Below are positions 1 to 11,563 of a stretch of 35,836 bases of DNA, piece by piece (positions within the stretch are counted from its first letter, which is position 1; each line of letters begins with the position of its first letter). The position numbers and the translations under genes are program-made. Source of the DNA: Methanoregulaceae archaeon PtaB.Bin056 (GTDB lineage Archaea > Halobacteriota > Methanomicrobia > Methanomicrobiales > Methanospirillaceae); contig MVQD01000072.1 in the NCBI GenBank assembly GCA_002067095.1, positions 1-35,836 on the forward strand, given 5' to 3'. The notes beneath the pieces are model-generated. The model did no database searches. It saw nothing but the letters and a program-made list of their open reading frames with translations, and had not been told where the DNA came from.

Positions 1-1
1 G

Positions 2-3000
2 CCTGTACGGGATTCGAGCGGTGCGATCATCGGGTCGGTATCTGTAGTCCGGGATATCACCGACCTGAAAAGGGCAGAAGAGGCGATTCGGGAATCTAAC
101 GAAAGGTTCAATATCGTCTCGAAAGCCACGAATGACACCGTCTGGGACTGGGACCTTATCACAGGCAGGCAGTGGTGGAACGACGGGATCCAATCAGTCT
201 TCGGCTACCGCCCGGAGGAAATTGAGCCGACTGTCGCATCGTGGTATACCCGCATCCATCCTGATGACCGGGAGCGTGTGATCGGGAGTATCCATGCAGC
301 TATCGACAAGGGAGAGAGCGCATGGATGGAAGAATACCTGTTCAGGAAGTCGGATGGCTCCTATGCGTATGTCTTCGACCGTGGGTTCGTGATACGCGAC
401 CAGGAGGGACGTGCAATCCGGATGGTCGGGGCAATGCAGGACCTGACCGAGCGGATGCGGATGGTCGACGCCCTCCGCGAGAGCGAGGCGCGGTTCAGGA
501 ACCTCTTCTCCCACATGTCCGCAGGTGTCGCAATCTACAGGGCGGTACAGAATGGCGAGGACTTCATCTTTATTGAGGTCAACCCCGCGGTAGAGCGAAT
601 CGAGAAGGTAAGAAGAGAGGACACGATCGGAAGGAGCGTGCTCGAGGTCTTCCCCGGCATAAAAGAGTTCGGGCTCTTTGACGTGTTTCAGCGGGTATGG
701 AGGACAGGCATCCCCGAGCATCACCCCATCTCAGAATACAGGGACGGACGGATTTCGGGATGGCGCGAGAATACCGTATTCCGGCTTCCCTCCGGGGAGA
801 TCGTTTCAATATACGAGGATGTGACCGAGAAGAAACAGGCCGAGGAGGCTATCCGGTTAAGCGAAGTACGGTATCGGACACTCGCAGAGGGAATTCCCGA
901 TATCATCGCGCGATTCGACAGGGAACACCGTCATACGTACATTAACCATGCTATCGAACGGGTGACGGGAAAGCCGGCAGAATCCTTCCTCGGCATGACC
1001 AACCAGGACCTTGGGATGCCCGACGAACTCTGCAGGCTGTGGGACGAGAAACTTGACCAGGTGTTCGAGAAGGGATCAGCGGTCACGTTTGAATTTGCGT
1101 ATCCTTTGGGTGAAAACCTCCAATTTTTTGAGTCAAGGATCATCCCCGAACGCTCCCAGTCAGGTGAGGTTCTCTCGGTCATCAGCGTCGCACGGGATAT
1201 CACGGATGAAAAGCGAGCCGAGAAGGGACGAATGGAGAGCGAGGCCCGGCTCGATTCTGCCATGGAGATCGGCAGCCTCGCGTGGTGGGAGATGGAGCTC
1301 CCGGAGGGGACCGTGCGGTTCGATCCGCGGAAGGCCGCCATGCTCGGGTACCCCCCCGGACAATTCCGGCATTACACGGACTTTACGGCACTTCTCCACC
1401 CGGACGACATCGAGCCGGCCACGCAGGCGATGCGGGGTCATCTTGAGGGACAGAATGCCCGGTACGAGGTCGATTACCGCCTCCGGACCGCAACAGGGGA
1501 TTACCGCTGGTTCCGGGACGTCGGAGGCATCACAAATCGTCATCCGGACGGGTCACCTGCCACTGTGACCGGGATCGTGATCGATATCACGGTGGCAAAG
1601 GAGGCTGAAGAGTCCCTGCGCCGGAGCGAGCTGTTCCTCAAGCAGACCGAAGAGCTCACACAGGTGGGCGGGTGGGAGTATGATGCCGCCACTCGGAGGT
1701 TCCGCTGGACGGACGAGATGTATTGTATCTACGGGGTTCCAAGGGACTTCGATCCCAGTGATATCTCCCATAATCTCTCCTTCTATTCGCCTGAAGACCG
1801 GGTTGTGATCGAATCTGCATTCCGCCGGGCCGTTGAGGAGGGGGCACCGTACGACATCGAGCTCCGCTTCCGGAGCGCAGACGGAAAAGACAAGTGGGTC
1901 CGGACAACGGCACAGGTGGAACGCCGCGATGGAATTGTCTCCCGTGTCTATGGCAACCTCATGGATATCACGGACCAGAAAGCGGCGGAGAACGCCCTGC
2001 GAGAGAGCGAGCTGTGGTTCCGGGAGATCTTCAACAAGGCCAATGACGGCATCGAACTGATAGGGGTTACCGAAGACGGGCTCCCCGGCCGGTTCATTGG
2101 CGTGAACGATATCGCGTGCTCCATGCTCGGGTACCAGCGCGAAGAGTTGCTCCGCATGAGCCCGTTCGATGTGAATACCGACTGGTACGATCAGCCCCTG
2201 GAGAAGATCATAAGCGAACTTGGCACCCGGGGTCACGCAACATTCCAGACGGAACACAGAAGAAAGGACGGGACCGTCTTCCCGGTCGAGATCAACAGCC
2301 ACCGGATTGCACTCGGTGGAAAAGACTATTTCATCTCCGTTGTCCGTGATATCACCGAACGCAAGAAAACGCACACGGCACTGGTGCAGAGCGAGGAACG
2401 GTACCGCACGCTTGTTGAAGAGATACCGGATCTCGTGATCGTTCAAAGGAAAGGCGAACTGCTCTACGTGAACCCGGCAATAACACGGTTAATGGGTATG
2501 AACGCTGACCAGCTGCTCCATTCAAATATCCTCACTTACATCGCCCCTGAGTCACGCGACGACGTGAAAACCGCGATGGAGAGACGTGAACGGGGTGATA
2601 AGGTCGATCCGTACGTGGTACGGCTGCTGCTTCCGGACCGCACGGAACGCTGGGTGGAGGTCCGGGGCTCGCGTATCCTGTTTGACGGCCAGCCAGCAAT
2701 TCTCAATATACTGAGCGATATCACGGACCGCAAACGTGCACAGGAGGCCCTTGCAGAGAGCGAGACCAGGTTCCGGGCCCTCATCCAGAACTCCTCCGAT
2801 ATCATCCGGGTGCTCGGCAGGGATCGACGAATCATTTACGAGTCCCCCTCAGCTGGACGCCTGCTCGGCTATCCCCCCGGGTCGATGATCGGGAAGGATC
2901 CGATGGAATTCGTCCACCCCGATGACCGGGAGCGGGTCACCCGGGACCTCGGGGAAGTCTTTGAGAAGACCAATCCCGGTATATCGACCGAGTTCCGGAT

Positions 3001-4255
3001 CCGCAAAGCGGACGGGGAGTACCTCTGGGTCGATACCATCGGGGTAAACCTTCTTGGGGTCCCGGGCGTCGACGGGATCGTTGTTACAACGCGGGTGATC
3101 CAGCAGAGGAAGGAGGCAGAAGAAGCACTGCGGGAGAGCGAACAACGGTACGAGGAGGTCATCGCGAATTCTCCCGACAGCATTTTCGTCGTCGAGGTGA
3201 CCGGCGAAGCGCGGTTCAGGATCCTGTACATGAATCCCGTCTCTGAAGAGCATATGGGGGTGTCGAACGCTTCTGCATCGGGAAAATACCTCGAAGAGCT
3301 CTTCTCTCCGGAAGTGTCCGGTCATCTCTCGGCAATGTACCGGAAGTGCCTCGATGCCGGGGCTACCCTTCGTTATGAAGAGAGCCAGAACCACCCGGAA
3401 GGCAAGCGGTATTACTCGACCACGCTGGTTCCCCTGAAGGTCGCCGGAGGTAAGATCGCCAGGATAATCGGTATCTCCCACGACATCACCAGCCGAAGAC
3501 TGATGGAGTCCGAGATCCGGTCGTTGAACACAGTGCTCGAACAGCGGGTCATCGAGCGGACCCGGGAGCTTGAGAGTGCGAACGAAGCGCTTGTTGCGGA
3601 GATTGGCCAGCGCGAGGCGGCAGAAGAGAGACTCCGTGCGTCGCTTGAAGAGAAACTCACCCTTCTCCGGGAAGTGCATCACCGGGTCAAGAACAACCTC
3701 CAGATCATCGTGAGCCTCTTAAACCTCCAGTCGCGCTACATCACCGACGAAAGTACCCTCGCTGCAATCCGCGAGAGCCAGAACCGTGTGCGGGCAATGG
3801 CGCTCGTCCACGAGAAGCTCTACCAGACCGAGACTCTCTCGCAGATCAACCTCGATGACTACCTCAAGTACCTTGGAAAAAGCCTCTTCCAGTTCTATGG
3901 TGCGAATACCCGGGGGATCACCTTCTCAGTCGACACAGGTGACGTCCATGTCGATATCAACACCGCGATTCCCTTCGGGCTGATCATGAACGAGCTCATC
4001 TCGAACTCACTCAAGTACGCGTTTCCTGACAAGAGACGGGGTGCGGTCTCGATCAGTGTGCGGCGCGACGACCATGCCCTGCATGTCGAATACCGGGATA
4101 CAGGAGTGGGCATCCCCGAAGATCTCGACTGGCAGAACACCAAGTCGCTCGGGCTCCGCCTGGTCCACTCGCTCGTATCGCAGCTGAACGGGAGCATCGC
4201 ACTCGACCGGAGAGAAGGGACCGCGTTCTCGATGGTCCTTCACGAGAAGGAATGA
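2..4255 (+). CDS. Multi-PAS sensor histidine kinase, 5' end outside window
   Basis: The reading frame is already open at the left edge, so the true start lies upstream; an internal ATG at 278 falls inside a PAS domain and is not the start. About 1417 residues are visible. They hold the tail of one PAS domain and then nine PAS/PAC units of roughly 115-130 residues, each ending in a D-I-T-type PAC end and an E-(A)-L-R-E-S linker. A coiled coil follows, then a HisKA_2 dimerisation helix with [11 protein letters not shown] (second His, visible residue about 1227, is the expected phosphoacceptor). The HATPase has N box NELISNSLKYAF and G box DTGVGIP. No membrane segment is visible, so this part is cytosolic. 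Signals sensed by the PAS domains cannot be read from sequence. The next kinase gene starts 3 bases downstream, indicating an operon. Confidence 0.93.
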   Translation, partial: PVRDSSGAIIGSVSVVRDITDLKRAEEAIRESNERFNIVSKATNDTVWDWDLITGRQWWNDGIQSVFGYRPEEIEPTVASWYTRIHPDDRERVIGSIHAAIDKGESAWMEEYLFRKSDGSYAYVFDRGFVIRDQEGRAIRMVGAMQDLTERMRMVDALRESEARFRNLFSHMSAGVAIYRAVQNGEDFIFIEVNPAVERIEKVRREDTIGRSVLEVFPGIKEFGLFDVFQRVWRTGIPEHHPISEYRDGRISGWRENTVFRLPSGEIVSIYEDVTEKKQAEEAIRLSEVRYRTLAEGIPDIIARFDREHRHTYINHAIERVTGKPAESFLGMTNQDLGMPDELCRLWDEKLDQVFEKGSAVTFEFAYPLGENLQFFESRIIPERSQSGEVLSVISVARDITDEKRAEKGRMESEARLDSAMEIGSLAWWEMELPEGTVRFDPRKAAMLGYPPGQFRHYTDFTALLHPDDIEPATQAMRGHLEGQNARYEVDYRLRTATGDYRWFRDVGGITNRHPDGSPATVTGIVIDITVAKEAEESLRRSELFLKQTEELTQVGGWEYDAATRRFRWTDEMYCIYGVPRDFDPSDISHNLSFYSPEDRVVIESAFRRAVEEGAPYDIELRFRSADGKDKWVRTTAQVERRDGIVSRVYGNLMDITDQKAAENALRESELWFREIFNKANDGIELIGVTEDGLPGRFIGVNDIACSMLGYQREELLRMSPFDVNTDWYDQPLEKIISELGTRGHATFQTEHRRKDGTVFPVEINSHRIALGGKDYFISVVRDITERKKTHTALVQSEERYRTLVEEIPDLVIVQRKGELLYVNPAITRLMGMNADQLLHSNILTYIAPESRDDVKTAMERRERGDKVDPYVVRLLLPDRTERWVEVRGSRILFDGQPAILNILSDITDRKRAQEALAESETRFRALIQNSSDIIRVLGRDRRIIYESPSAGRLLGYPPGSMIGKDPMEFVHPDDRERVTRDLGEVFEKTNPGISTEFRIRKADGEYLWVDTIGVNLLGVPGVDGIVVTTRVIQQRKEAEEALRESEQRYEEVIANSPDSIFVVEVTGEARFRILYMNPVSEEHMGVSNASASGKYLEELFSPEVSGHLSAMYRKCLDAGATLRYEESQNHPEGKRYYSTTLVPLKVAGGKIARIIGISHDITSRRLMESEIRSLNTVLEQRVIERTRELESANEALVAEIGQREAAEERLRASLEEKLTLLREVHHRVKNNLQIIVSLLNLQSRYITDESTLAAIRESQNRVRAMALVHEKLYQTETLSQINLDDYLKYLGKSLFQFYGANTRGITFSVDTGDVHVDINTAIPFGLIMNELISNSLKYAFPDKRRGAVSISVRRDDHALHVEYRDTGVGIPEDLDWQNTKSLGLRLVHSLVSQLNGSIALDRREGTAFSMVLHEKE

Positions 4256-4258
4256 AGT

Positions 4259-6949
4259 ATGGACGATGAGCCAATAGAAGGGCCGCAGCGCGGCAATTTT
4301 CTTCTGTCCGGGATATGGTCACCCCGCACCATGCACATCCTCGTCCAGGTGGTGGGGGTCGGTGTGGTGCTCCTCCTGCTTGCCCTGACAAGCACCTACA
4401 GTTACCTTCTTTTCCACAGCATTGTCGAGATCTTCACAATAGTCATCTCCTTCTCCATCTTCATCCTTGTCTGGAACGGCAAAAAGTCAATCGACAATGC
4501 ATTTTTCCTGGTCGTCGGCGTTGGTCTCCTCTTTGCGGGGGGGATCGACATTCTCCACACGCTTGCTTACAAGGGGATGGGAGTGTTCACGTTCGGAGGC
4601 GCCGACCTTCCCACCCAGCTCTGGATCGCGGCCCGGTATCTCCAGGCGTTCTCACTCCTCCTTGCCCCGCTTGCCATCGGGAGGAAAGTCAGGGTTTCGA
4701 CCCTGATTGCGGTCTTCGGGTTCGCAACCGCCGCACTGATCGCGGCAATCTTTACCGGGGTATTCCCCCACTGCTTCATCGAGGGCAGCGGCCTCACACC
4801 TTTCAAGATTTACAGTGAATACGTGATTTGCGCTATCCTTGGGGTTTCAATCGTTCTCCTCTACCGGGCACGGGAATATTTCGATCCCGATGTGCTGGCC
4901 CTCCTTATGTTGGCAAATGTCTTCTTTATCGGGGCAGAACTCTCGTTTACCGCGTATGTGAGCGTTTACGGCTTTGCCAACATGCTTGGCCATCTCCTGC
5001 GGGTGGTCGCTGTCTACCTGTGGTATCTGGCGTTTCTCGATATCGGGCAGAAACGGCCATTCGACCTGCTCTGGCGGGAGATGAAGCTGAACGAAGAGCA
5101 GCTGCGGAAGAGCGAGGAGAAATACCGCAGCCTCTTCGAGACGATGCTCGAAGGATTCGCGTTTTGCAGGATGATCTATGATGGCTCGGGCAGGCCCGTG
5201 GACTGGGAATATATCGAAGTGAACCCGGCATTCGGGCGCCTGACTGGCCTCCGGGATATTGTCGGAAAGAAAGTCAGCGAGGCAATCCCCGGAACGCGAG
5301 AGCAGTCACCCGAGATATTTGAGATATACGGGAGGGTTGCAGCGACCGGCAAACCCGAGACATTTGACGTATTCTTCACACCCTTGAGTATCTGGCTCCA
5401 CATATCGGTTTCGAGCCCCCAGAAAGGGTATTTTGTTGTGGTATTTGAGGATATCACCAATCGTAAGGCAGCCGAAGAAAAGCTCTCGTTCCTTGCGGCG
5501 ATCACCGAACACTCGTATGATGCCATCATCGGCAAGACCCCCGACGGGATCATCACGTTCTGGAACGCGGGTGCAGAGAAGATATATGGCTACACTCCTG
5601 CTGAAATGACGGGAAGGCCGATAACGGTACTGGTCCCCCCGGGGCACCCTGACGATACCAAAACACTCATCCAGAGGATCCGTGCAGGGGAGGCCGTCAT
5701 CAGGCAAGAGACCATCCGCCAGAGAAAGGACGGGGCCCTCATTCACGTCTCCCTGACGCTTTCCCCGGTGAAGGCCATGGACGGCTCACTGATCGGGATA
5801 TCGACCATTGCAAGGGACATCACCGGGCAGAAAGCGGCCGAAGAGGCCCTCCGCCAGAGCGAGGAGATGTTCCGGAGTTACATCGAAAATGCCCCCGACG
5901 GGGTATTCGTCGCAGACGCACAGGGTAATTACGTCATGGTAAACGATGCAGCCTGCGAGATGACCGGGTTTTCGAGGGAGGAGCTTCTCAGGAAGAACAT
6001 CAGGGACCTCGTCTTCCCCGGAGACCAGCACATTGGATTCGAGCATTTCCGGCGGGTGAAAGAGGAGGGGCAGGCGATCGGAGAAACGAGATATGTCACG
6101 AAGAGCGGCGAGGTCCGATACTGGCTTGTCAAGGCCGTCAGGATCAATGACCAGCGGCTGCTGGGATTTGCAAGCGACATCACCGACCGGAAGATGATGG
6201 AGTCAGAGATCCGCTCCCTGAACACGGTCCTCGAACAGAAGGTAGAGGAGCGGACACGGGCTCTGGCGGACTCGAATGTCGCGCTGGAGGAGGAGATATC
6301 CCAGCGGATGAAGACAGAGGAGCAACTGCAGGCAATGCTGAACGAGAAGACCCTGCTCCTCCGCGAGGTCCATCACCGGGTGAAGAACAACCTCCAGATC
6401 ATCATCAGCCTGACAAACCTCCAGCTCCGCCAGATCGAGGACCCGCAGATGAAGCGGATCATGGCAGAGACCCAGAACCGTGTGCGGGCAATGGCACTCG
6501 TGCACGAGAAGCTCTACAAGTCCGAGACCCTCGCGGATATCGATCTCGCCGAGTATGTACGCTTCCTCACCTCCCATCTCTTCGCGTACTACGAGACCGA
6601 TTCCCGGAGAGTGACCCTGAAGATCGAGATCGGGGAGATCATGGTGTCCATCAACACCGCCATTCCTATCGGGCTTATTCTCAACGAGCTGGTCTCAAAC
6701 GCGCTCAAGCATGCGTTTCCGGGGGGGCGGTCAGGGACACTGGCGATCTCGGCCAGCAGTGACAAGAACACCATCAGCCTCGCGGTGAAAGACAACGGTG
6801 TCGGCATCCCGGCAGACCTTGACTGGAGGAATACCCAGTCGCTTGGGCTCAGGCTTGTCGTGTCCCTCGTGAACCAACTGGACGGGACCATCGACCTTGA
6901 CAGGAGCGGGGGGACCGCGTTTACCATGGTGCTGAAGGTGAAGGAGTGA
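4259..6949 (+). CDS. MASE3-type membrane sensor histidine kinase with three PAS domains
   Basis: This 896-residue sensor kinase begins with about 260 residues containing several hydrophobic helices. They match the MASE3 membrane sensor type (for example the GGIDILHTLAYKGM stretch after the second helix pair). Three PAS domains follow at about 285-400, 410-530 and 535-655. A coiled coil then leads to a HisKA_2 helix with [11 protein letters not shown] (His706 expected acceptor). The HATPase domain carries [12 protein letters not shown] and DNGVGIPADLDW. The linker ESEIRSLNTVLEQ is almost identical to that of the upstream kinase, so the two are paralogues through their catalytic ends. The ATG lies 3 bases after the previous stop and the next gene starts 6 bases after its own stop. 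The ligand of the membrane domain is unknown. Confidence 0.93.
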   Translation: MDDEPIEGPQRGNFLLSGIWSPRTMHILVQVVGVGVVLLLLALTSTYSYLLFHSIVEIFTIVISFSIFILVWNGKKSIDNAFFLVVGVGLLFAGGIDILHTLAYKGMGVFTFGGADLPTQLWIAARYLQAFSLLLAPLAIGRKVRVSTLIAVFGFATAALIAAIFTGVFPHCFIEGSGLTPFKIYSEYVICAILGVSIVLLYRAREYFDPDVLALLMLANVFFIGAELSFTAYVSVYGFANMLGHLLRVVAVYLWYLAFLDIGQKRPFDLLWREMKLNEEQLRKSEEKYRSLFETMLEGFAFCRMIYDGSGRPVDWEYIEVNPAFGRLTGLRDIVGKKVSEAIPGTREQSPEIFEIYGRVAATGKPETFDVFFTPLSIWLHISVSSPQKGYFVVVFEDITNRKAAEEKLSFLAAITEHSYDAIIGKTPDGIITFWNAGAEKIYGYTPAEMTGRPITVLVPPGHPDDTKTLIQRIRAGEAVIRQETIRQRKDGALIHVSLTLSPVKAMDGSLIGISTIARDITGQKAAEEALRQSEEMFRSYIENAPDGVFVADAQGNYVMVNDAACEMTGFSREELLRKNIRDLVFPGDQHIGFEHFRRVKEEGQAIGETRYVTKSGEVRYWLVKAVRINDQRLLGFASDITDRKMMESEIRSLNTVLEQKVEERTRALADSNVALEEEISQRMKTEEQLQAMLNEKTLLLREVHHRVKNNLQIIISLTNLQLRQIEDPQMKRIMAETQNRVRAMALVHEKLYKSETLADIDLAEYVRFLTSHLFAYYETDSRRVTLKIEIGEIMVSINTAIPIGLILNELVSNALKHAFPGGRSGTLAISASSDKNTISLAVKDNGVGIPADLDWRNTQSLGLRLVVSLVNQLDGTIDLDRSGGTAFTMVLKVKE

Positions 6950-6955
6950 GGTGGC

Positions 6956-9900
6956 ATGCAAATGGCGCCGGGTAGTGAAAAGACAGAGACTATGAATCAT
7001 GAGCCGCGAGTGGGACATGCGTCAGGCCACATCGTCAGGATGACTGAGGCCAGATGGAGGATTGCCATCGTCGCCCTCTCTTTCCTGGTTACCCTTGTCG
7101 CTGTCGGCTGCCTCTCGCAGGGAGTCACCATCATCTTCATGCACCTCTATTACCTCCCGATTGTCCTCCTCGCCTATCACTACCGGAGGCAGGGACTTGC
7201 CGGCATCCTCCTCCTTGCCCTCTCCTACCTTGGCCTTGTCATCGCGTTTGACCCCGGCGATCCCACGGTAATCGAAGGAGCGGTCATCAGGGTCCTCGTC
7301 TTCATCGGCATCGGAGGCCTGGTGATATACCTCTCCGAGCACCTGGTTGAGACCGCGGAGAGACTCAGGAAGACCCTGCAGGTCCAGCAAAGCATTCTCC
7401 AGAACGCAAATGTCTGGCTGATGATCCTTGACAAGGAGGGCCGGGTGCTCGAGTGGAACACCGCAGCAGAAAAGATGAGCGGGTATCATGCTTCTGAAGT
7501 GCAGGGAAAGAACGATATATGGCGACTCCTCTACCCCGACAGGGACTACCGGAAGGAGATTACGGCGACGATCAACGAGATCATTGCGACGAAAAAAATC
7601 CTTGAGAATTTTTCCACCACCATCCGACAAAAGGACGGGTCTTCCCGGACCATCCTCTGGAATACCCGGGAGGTCCCCCACGAGAATGGAAATTCTCCCC
7701 TCTTTATCGCGATCGGCGTGGACATCACCGGACAGAGGCGCAGGGAGGAAGATCTCCACCTCCAGGCGACCAGGTTCCAGAAGCTGCTCGACCTCAACCG
7801 GTTAAAAGATGCCCCATTCAAGGAACAGCTCAGCCTCTCGCTCGAGGCAAGCCTCGATGTGACAAAGAGCATATACTCCTTCATCGGCCTGATAAGTCCG
7901 GACGAATCGGTCATGACCATACACTCGTGGTCGAAGGGTGCCATGAAGGACTGTGCAGTATCGGACAAGCCGATGCACTATCCCCTCTCATCCGCGGGAG
8001 TGTGGGGAGAGTGCATCCGGCAGAGGGCCCCGTTCGTCCTCAACGAGTATACCTCCGCCCATCCCGCGAAGCACGGGTACCCGGATGGGCATGTCCCCAT
8101 CACCCGTTACCTGGGGGTGCCCATTTTTGACGGGGGCAGTATTGTTGCGGTCATCGCAGTGGCAAATAAACAGGATCCGTATGACGAGGGAGACATCAAT
8201 GCCCTCACAGCGATTGGAAACCAGATGTGGGAGCAGTTGCACCGGAGACAGGCCGAGGAGATGCTCCGCGAGCATGAGCGCATACTCAACGAAGTAGGCC
8301 GGCTCGCAAAGGTCGGGGGGCTCGAACTTGACATCGGCACACGCACGGTGAAGTGGACCCGGGAGACCGCTACTCTCCATGACCTGCCGCCCGACACTGA
8401 CCACCTCGACCTTGCGGAAGGGCTCCTCTTCTTCGATCAGCCCGGGAGGTTCATCCTCTCTGCAGCAATCACGAGGTGCATGGAGACCGGAGAGCCCTTC
8501 GACTTTGAGCTCCCCTTCACCAGCGCCAAAGGCAGACACCTCTGGACACGCATCATGGGGCGGGCAGTGACCGAGGAGGGAAAGGTCGTCAGCCTGATCG
8601 GAGCCATTCAGGACATCACCGACTTAAAGCAGGCACGAAAAGCCCTGGAACAGAGCGAGGAGAAGTTCCGCGGTGTCGCCGAACGGAGCTCTGATCTCAT
8701 CCTCATCACGGATCAATCCGGCACCGCGATCTATGCGTCTCCTGCGACAGAGAAGATCCTGGGATACCACCCCGAAGAGGTCACCGGCAGGACCGCCTTT
8801 GATTTTGTCCTCCCGGAATCGCATGAAGCAGTGCGGGAAACGATGAGTAAAAACCTCGGCGGGCATACCGTGGAAGACCTGAAGGTTCGTGTCAGGAAAA
8901 AAGACGGCAGTTATGTCTTACTGCAGTGTTCAGTCTCTCCTGTCATCAAAGACGGAAGTGTTACAGGCATCCAGGTAATCGGCAGGGACGTGACTGAGCA
9001 GAGAGCTGCACAAGAGCATATCGCGAAACTCCTCAAAGTCCTCAGGGAGCAGGTCCGGATCATCAACACGAGCCCGGTCGTCGCGTTCCTCTGGAAGGCA
9101 GAAGAGGGCTGGCCTGTTGAAACGGTGAGCGAGAATATCACCCAGTTTGGGTATACCCCCGATGATTTCCTTTCAGGCAGGGTCTCCTATGTGGCTCTCA
9201 TTCACCCCGATGATCTCGACCGGGTAAGCGCCGAGGTGACGTACAACAGCGGGCATGGGATAAACGAGTTCACCCAGCAGTACAGGATACTGGCAAAGGA
9301 CGGGAAAGAACACTGGATAGACGATTATACCCACATCCGCCGTGGCAACGACGGAACGATCACCCACTACGAAGGACTCATCCTCGATATTACTCGCCGG
9401 AAACGCGCAGAAGACGCGCTCCGGAAAAGCGAACAGCGGAATGCACGCCTTATCGAGGCGGTTCCTGACCTGATGTTCACAATCTCCCGGGACGGTGTGT
9501 ACCTCGATTTCCATGTCCCGGACAGGTCTGTTCTTGCAATTCCTGCGGACCAGATCCTTGGCAGGAACATCCGGGATACCGGCTTTTCACAGGAGATGAC
9601 AGAACTGATGATGGAGCGCATCGCCCTTGCGATAGATACCCAGGAGCTCCAGCAGTTTGAGTACGATCTCACTCTCCAGGGGGTACTCCGCCATTACGAG
9701 GCACGCATGGTTGCGATCGACCAAAACGAGGTGCTTGCCATCGTCAGGGACGTGACCAAGCAGAAGCAGGCGGAAGCGCTGCAGAAGCACTTCATGGAGG
9801 AGCTCGAGCAGCAGGTGGTCGCCCGTACCAAGGCCCTGAACGCGTCCCTAAATGAGAAGGTGTTGCTTCTACGAGAGGTCCATCACCGGGTCAAGAACAA

Positions 9901-10477
9901 CCTCCAGATCATCATAAGCCTCATGAACCTCCAGATGCGCAAGGCTGAGGACCCCAGGTTAAAGGAGATTCTGCTGGAGACCCAGGACCGGGTACGGGCG
10001 ATGTCGCTTGTCCACGAGAAGCTGTATGTATCTGAAGACCTCTCGCGCATCAACCTTTCCACATATCTTCACTCACTCTGCACGCAGCTCATCTCCTCAC
10101 ACGGCGACATCGCACGGAAAGTAACTTTACATATGGAATTCGATCCTATCATGACAGACATCAATGTCGCTATCCCATTCGGCCTGATTATAAACGAGCT
10201 GGTCTCAAATGCCCTCAAGCACGCGTTCCCTGGCGAGATGAAAGGGGTTGTCACCCTCTGCGGGAGAGTGGAGAATGGCGGGATCGTGGTATCTGTGGAG
10301 GACGACGGTATAGGGTTTCCGGAAGGGTTCGACTGGCGCGATAGCCCGACGCTCGGGCTCCACCTGGTCCCGACGCTGGTCAGGCAGCTCAACGGAAGAA
10401 TCGAGCAGGTGAACAAGGAAAAAGGAACCCTGTTCCGGGTGGTCATCCCGGGAGATATGACGGGAGAAGCAGCATGA
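6956..10477 (+). CDS. Membrane sensor histidine kinase with five PAS and one GAF domain
   Basis: The protein has 1173 residues. After a short cytosolic lead come about four closely spaced hydrophobic helices (residues about 30-130). The order is then PAS (about 145-265), GAF (about 275-430, with the typical R-Y-L-G-V-P-I-F and A-V-I-A-V-A-N-K strands), and four more PAS domains (about 435-960). Next are a HisKA_2 helix with [11 protein letters not shown] (His977 expected acceptor) and a HATPase with [12 protein letters not shown] and [12 protein letters not shown]. The ATG at 6956 follows a GAGGTGG stretch that begins inside the upstream stop region; later in-frame ATGs at 6992 and 7039 are possible starts. 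The stop overlaps the next response-regulator start as ATGA, so kinase and regulator are probably made together and are likely cognate. Confidence 0.92.
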   Translation: MQMAPGSEKTETMNHEPRVGHASGHIVRMTEARWRIAIVALSFLVTLVAVGCLSQGVTIIFMHLYYLPIVLLAYHYRRQGLAGILLLALSYLGLVIAFDPGDPTVIEGAVIRVLVFIGIGGLVIYLSEHLVETAERLRKTLQVQQSILQNANVWLMILDKEGRVLEWNTAAEKMSGYHASEVQGKNDIWRLLYPDRDYRKEITATINEIIATKKILENFSTTIRQKDGSSRTILWNTREVPHENGNSPLFIAIGVDITGQRRREEDLHLQATRFQKLLDLNRLKDAPFKEQLSLSLEASLDVTKSIYSFIGLISPDESVMTIHSWSKGAMKDCAVSDKPMHYPLSSAGVWGECIRQRAPFVLNEYTSAHPAKHGYPDGHVPITRYLGVPIFDGGSIVAVIAVANKQDPYDEGDINALTAIGNQMWEQLHRRQAEEMLREHERILNEVGRLAKVGGLELDIGTRTVKWTRETATLHDLPPDTDHLDLAEGLLFFDQPGRFILSAAITRCMETGEPFDFELPFTSAKGRHLWTRIMGRAVTEEGKVVSLIGAIQDITDLKQARKALEQSEEKFRGVAERSSDLILITDQSGTAIYASPATEKILGYHPEEVTGRTAFDFVLPESHEAVRETMSKNLGGHTVEDLKVRVRKKDGSYVLLQCSVSPVIKDGSVTGIQVIGRDVTEQRAAQEHIAKLLKVLREQVRIINTSPVVAFLWKAEEGWPVETVSENITQFGYTPDDFLSGRVSYVALIHPDDLDRVSAEVTYNSGHGINEFTQQYRILAKDGKEHWIDDYTHIRRGNDGTITHYEGLILDITRRKRAEDALRKSEQRNARLIEAVPDLMFTISRDGVYLDFHVPDRSVLAIPADQILGRNIRDTGFSQEMTELMMERIALAIDTQELQQFEYDLTLQGVLRHYEARMVAIDQNEVLAIVRDVTKQKQAEALQKHFMEELEQQVVARTKALNASLNEKVLLLREVHHRVKNNLQIIISLMNLQMRKAEDPRLKEILLETQDRVRAMSLVHEKLYVSEDLSRINLSTYLHSLCTQLISSHGDIARKVTLHMEFDPIMTDINVAIPFGLIINELVSNALKHAFPGEMKGVVTLCGRVENGGIVVSVEDDGIGFPEGFDWRDSPTLGLHLVPTLVRQLNGRIEQVNKEKGTLFRVVIPGDMTGEAA

Positions 10478-11457
10478 CATCGACGCGCATTCTGGTGGTT
10501 GAGGACGAGCAGATCGTCGCAGAGGACCTGAAAATGACCCTTGAGAGCCTGGGATACCAGGTGGCAGGTATTGTCAGCACCGGGGAGAGGGCCATCAAAC
10601 TGGCCGACACGGAGAAACCGGACCTCATCCTGATGGACATCATGCTTGCGGGAAAGATAGACGGGATCACTGCAGCATCAGAGATACGCGCAAGCCATGA
10701 CATACCGGTCATCTACGTCACGGCCTATGCCGATTCGACCCTCCTTGACCGGGCAAAACTGACCACTCCCTACGGATACATCGTGAAGCCCTTCAACGAG
10801 CGCGAGGTCCAGTCCAACATCGAGATCGCACTCTTCAAGCACCGGATGGAGCACGAGATAAAGAAGCGGGACGCCATTCTCCTTGCCCTGGGATTCGGGG
10901 TGGAATGGTTCCTCCGGCAGTTCTCTGATACCCACAGGATCACCCTTGGGGACGCTACCGACACCTGGGGCTACGATTTCCACCCGATCCTCGAGCAGGT
11001 TGCGATTGCGATGGACCTTGACCGGGTACAGGTCTTACGGTTCAGAGAGGCAGCGGGGAGGCCCGAATCGCTTGACCTGATCAGCGAATGGACGATGGGG
11101 GCCACCCCCTACCACCTCAAGGGGAATGAGAGCCCGGTGGTTGCCCTCTCAGAGATCGGCCTCTCGGGATCGATGCAGGACCTCCTTGGGGGAACCCCTG
11201 TCAAATTACACCCGGAGACACTACCGGGAAGTGAATCTCCCCTGCTTGTACAGATAGGAGTCCATTCGGCTATCGCGCTCCCGATCTTTGTCCGGGACAG
11301 GATCTGGGGCCTCGTGCTCTTTGCAACCGGGGAAGCGCGGGAGTTCCTCGGAGAGGAGATAGAAGCCATGAAGATCGCGGTCAACATCATCGGCGGGGCG
11401 ATCAGCCTCTATGTCTCGGCAGAAGGACAGTCCCGCAGGGGTCCCGCCGTGCAATGA
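10474..11457 (+). CDS. Response regulator, REC-GAF-like, no DNA-binding output
   Basis: The N-terminal 120 residues are a complete receiver domain: acidic pair E10/D11, phosphoacceptor D55 (LILMDIML), T83 and K105 (VKPF). After a short helical linker, residues about 150-315 look like a GAF domain ([10 protein letters not shown], then a W-G-L-V-L-F strand). There is no helix-turn-helix or recognisable enzyme domain. Signalling is therefore probably by protein contact or phosphotransfer, with the GAF part adding a second input. It overlaps the preceding kinase gene by four bases, which makes that kinase the most likely phosphodonor (inference). Its receiver is closely related to that of the gene at 11564 (both carry the run [10 protein letters not shown]), pointing to duplication. 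Confidence 0.9.
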   Translation: MTSTRILVVEDEQIVAEDLKMTLESLGYQVAGIVSTGERAIKLADTEKPDLILMDIMLAGKIDGITAASEIRASHDIPVIYVTAYADSTLLDRAKLTTPYGYIVKPFNEREVQSNIEIALFKHRMEHEIKKRDAILLALGFGVEWFLRQFSDTHRITLGDATDTWGYDFHPILEQVAIAMDLDRVQVLRFREAAGRPESLDLISEWTMGATPYHLKGNESPVVALSEIGLSGSMQDLLGGTPVKLHPETLPGSESPLLVQIGVHSAIALPIFVRDRIWGLVLFATGEAREFLGEEIEAMKIAVNIIGGAISLYVSAEGQSRRGPAVQ

Positions 11458-11563
11458 ACTGCCCAGTATGTGGTGAAAGAAGAAGATACCAATGGATGGT
11501 GATCACTGCCGCGGGTGGTCCCTGTAGACCGATCCCGGCCTGGCACGGCTCACGGGTATTCCC

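Noticed and set aside
11492-11527. An 11-codon ORF (ATG to TAG) upstream of the REC-PAS-GAF gene
   Set aside because: It has no ribosome site and no regulatory hairpin follows; a short ORF of this size is expected by chance.
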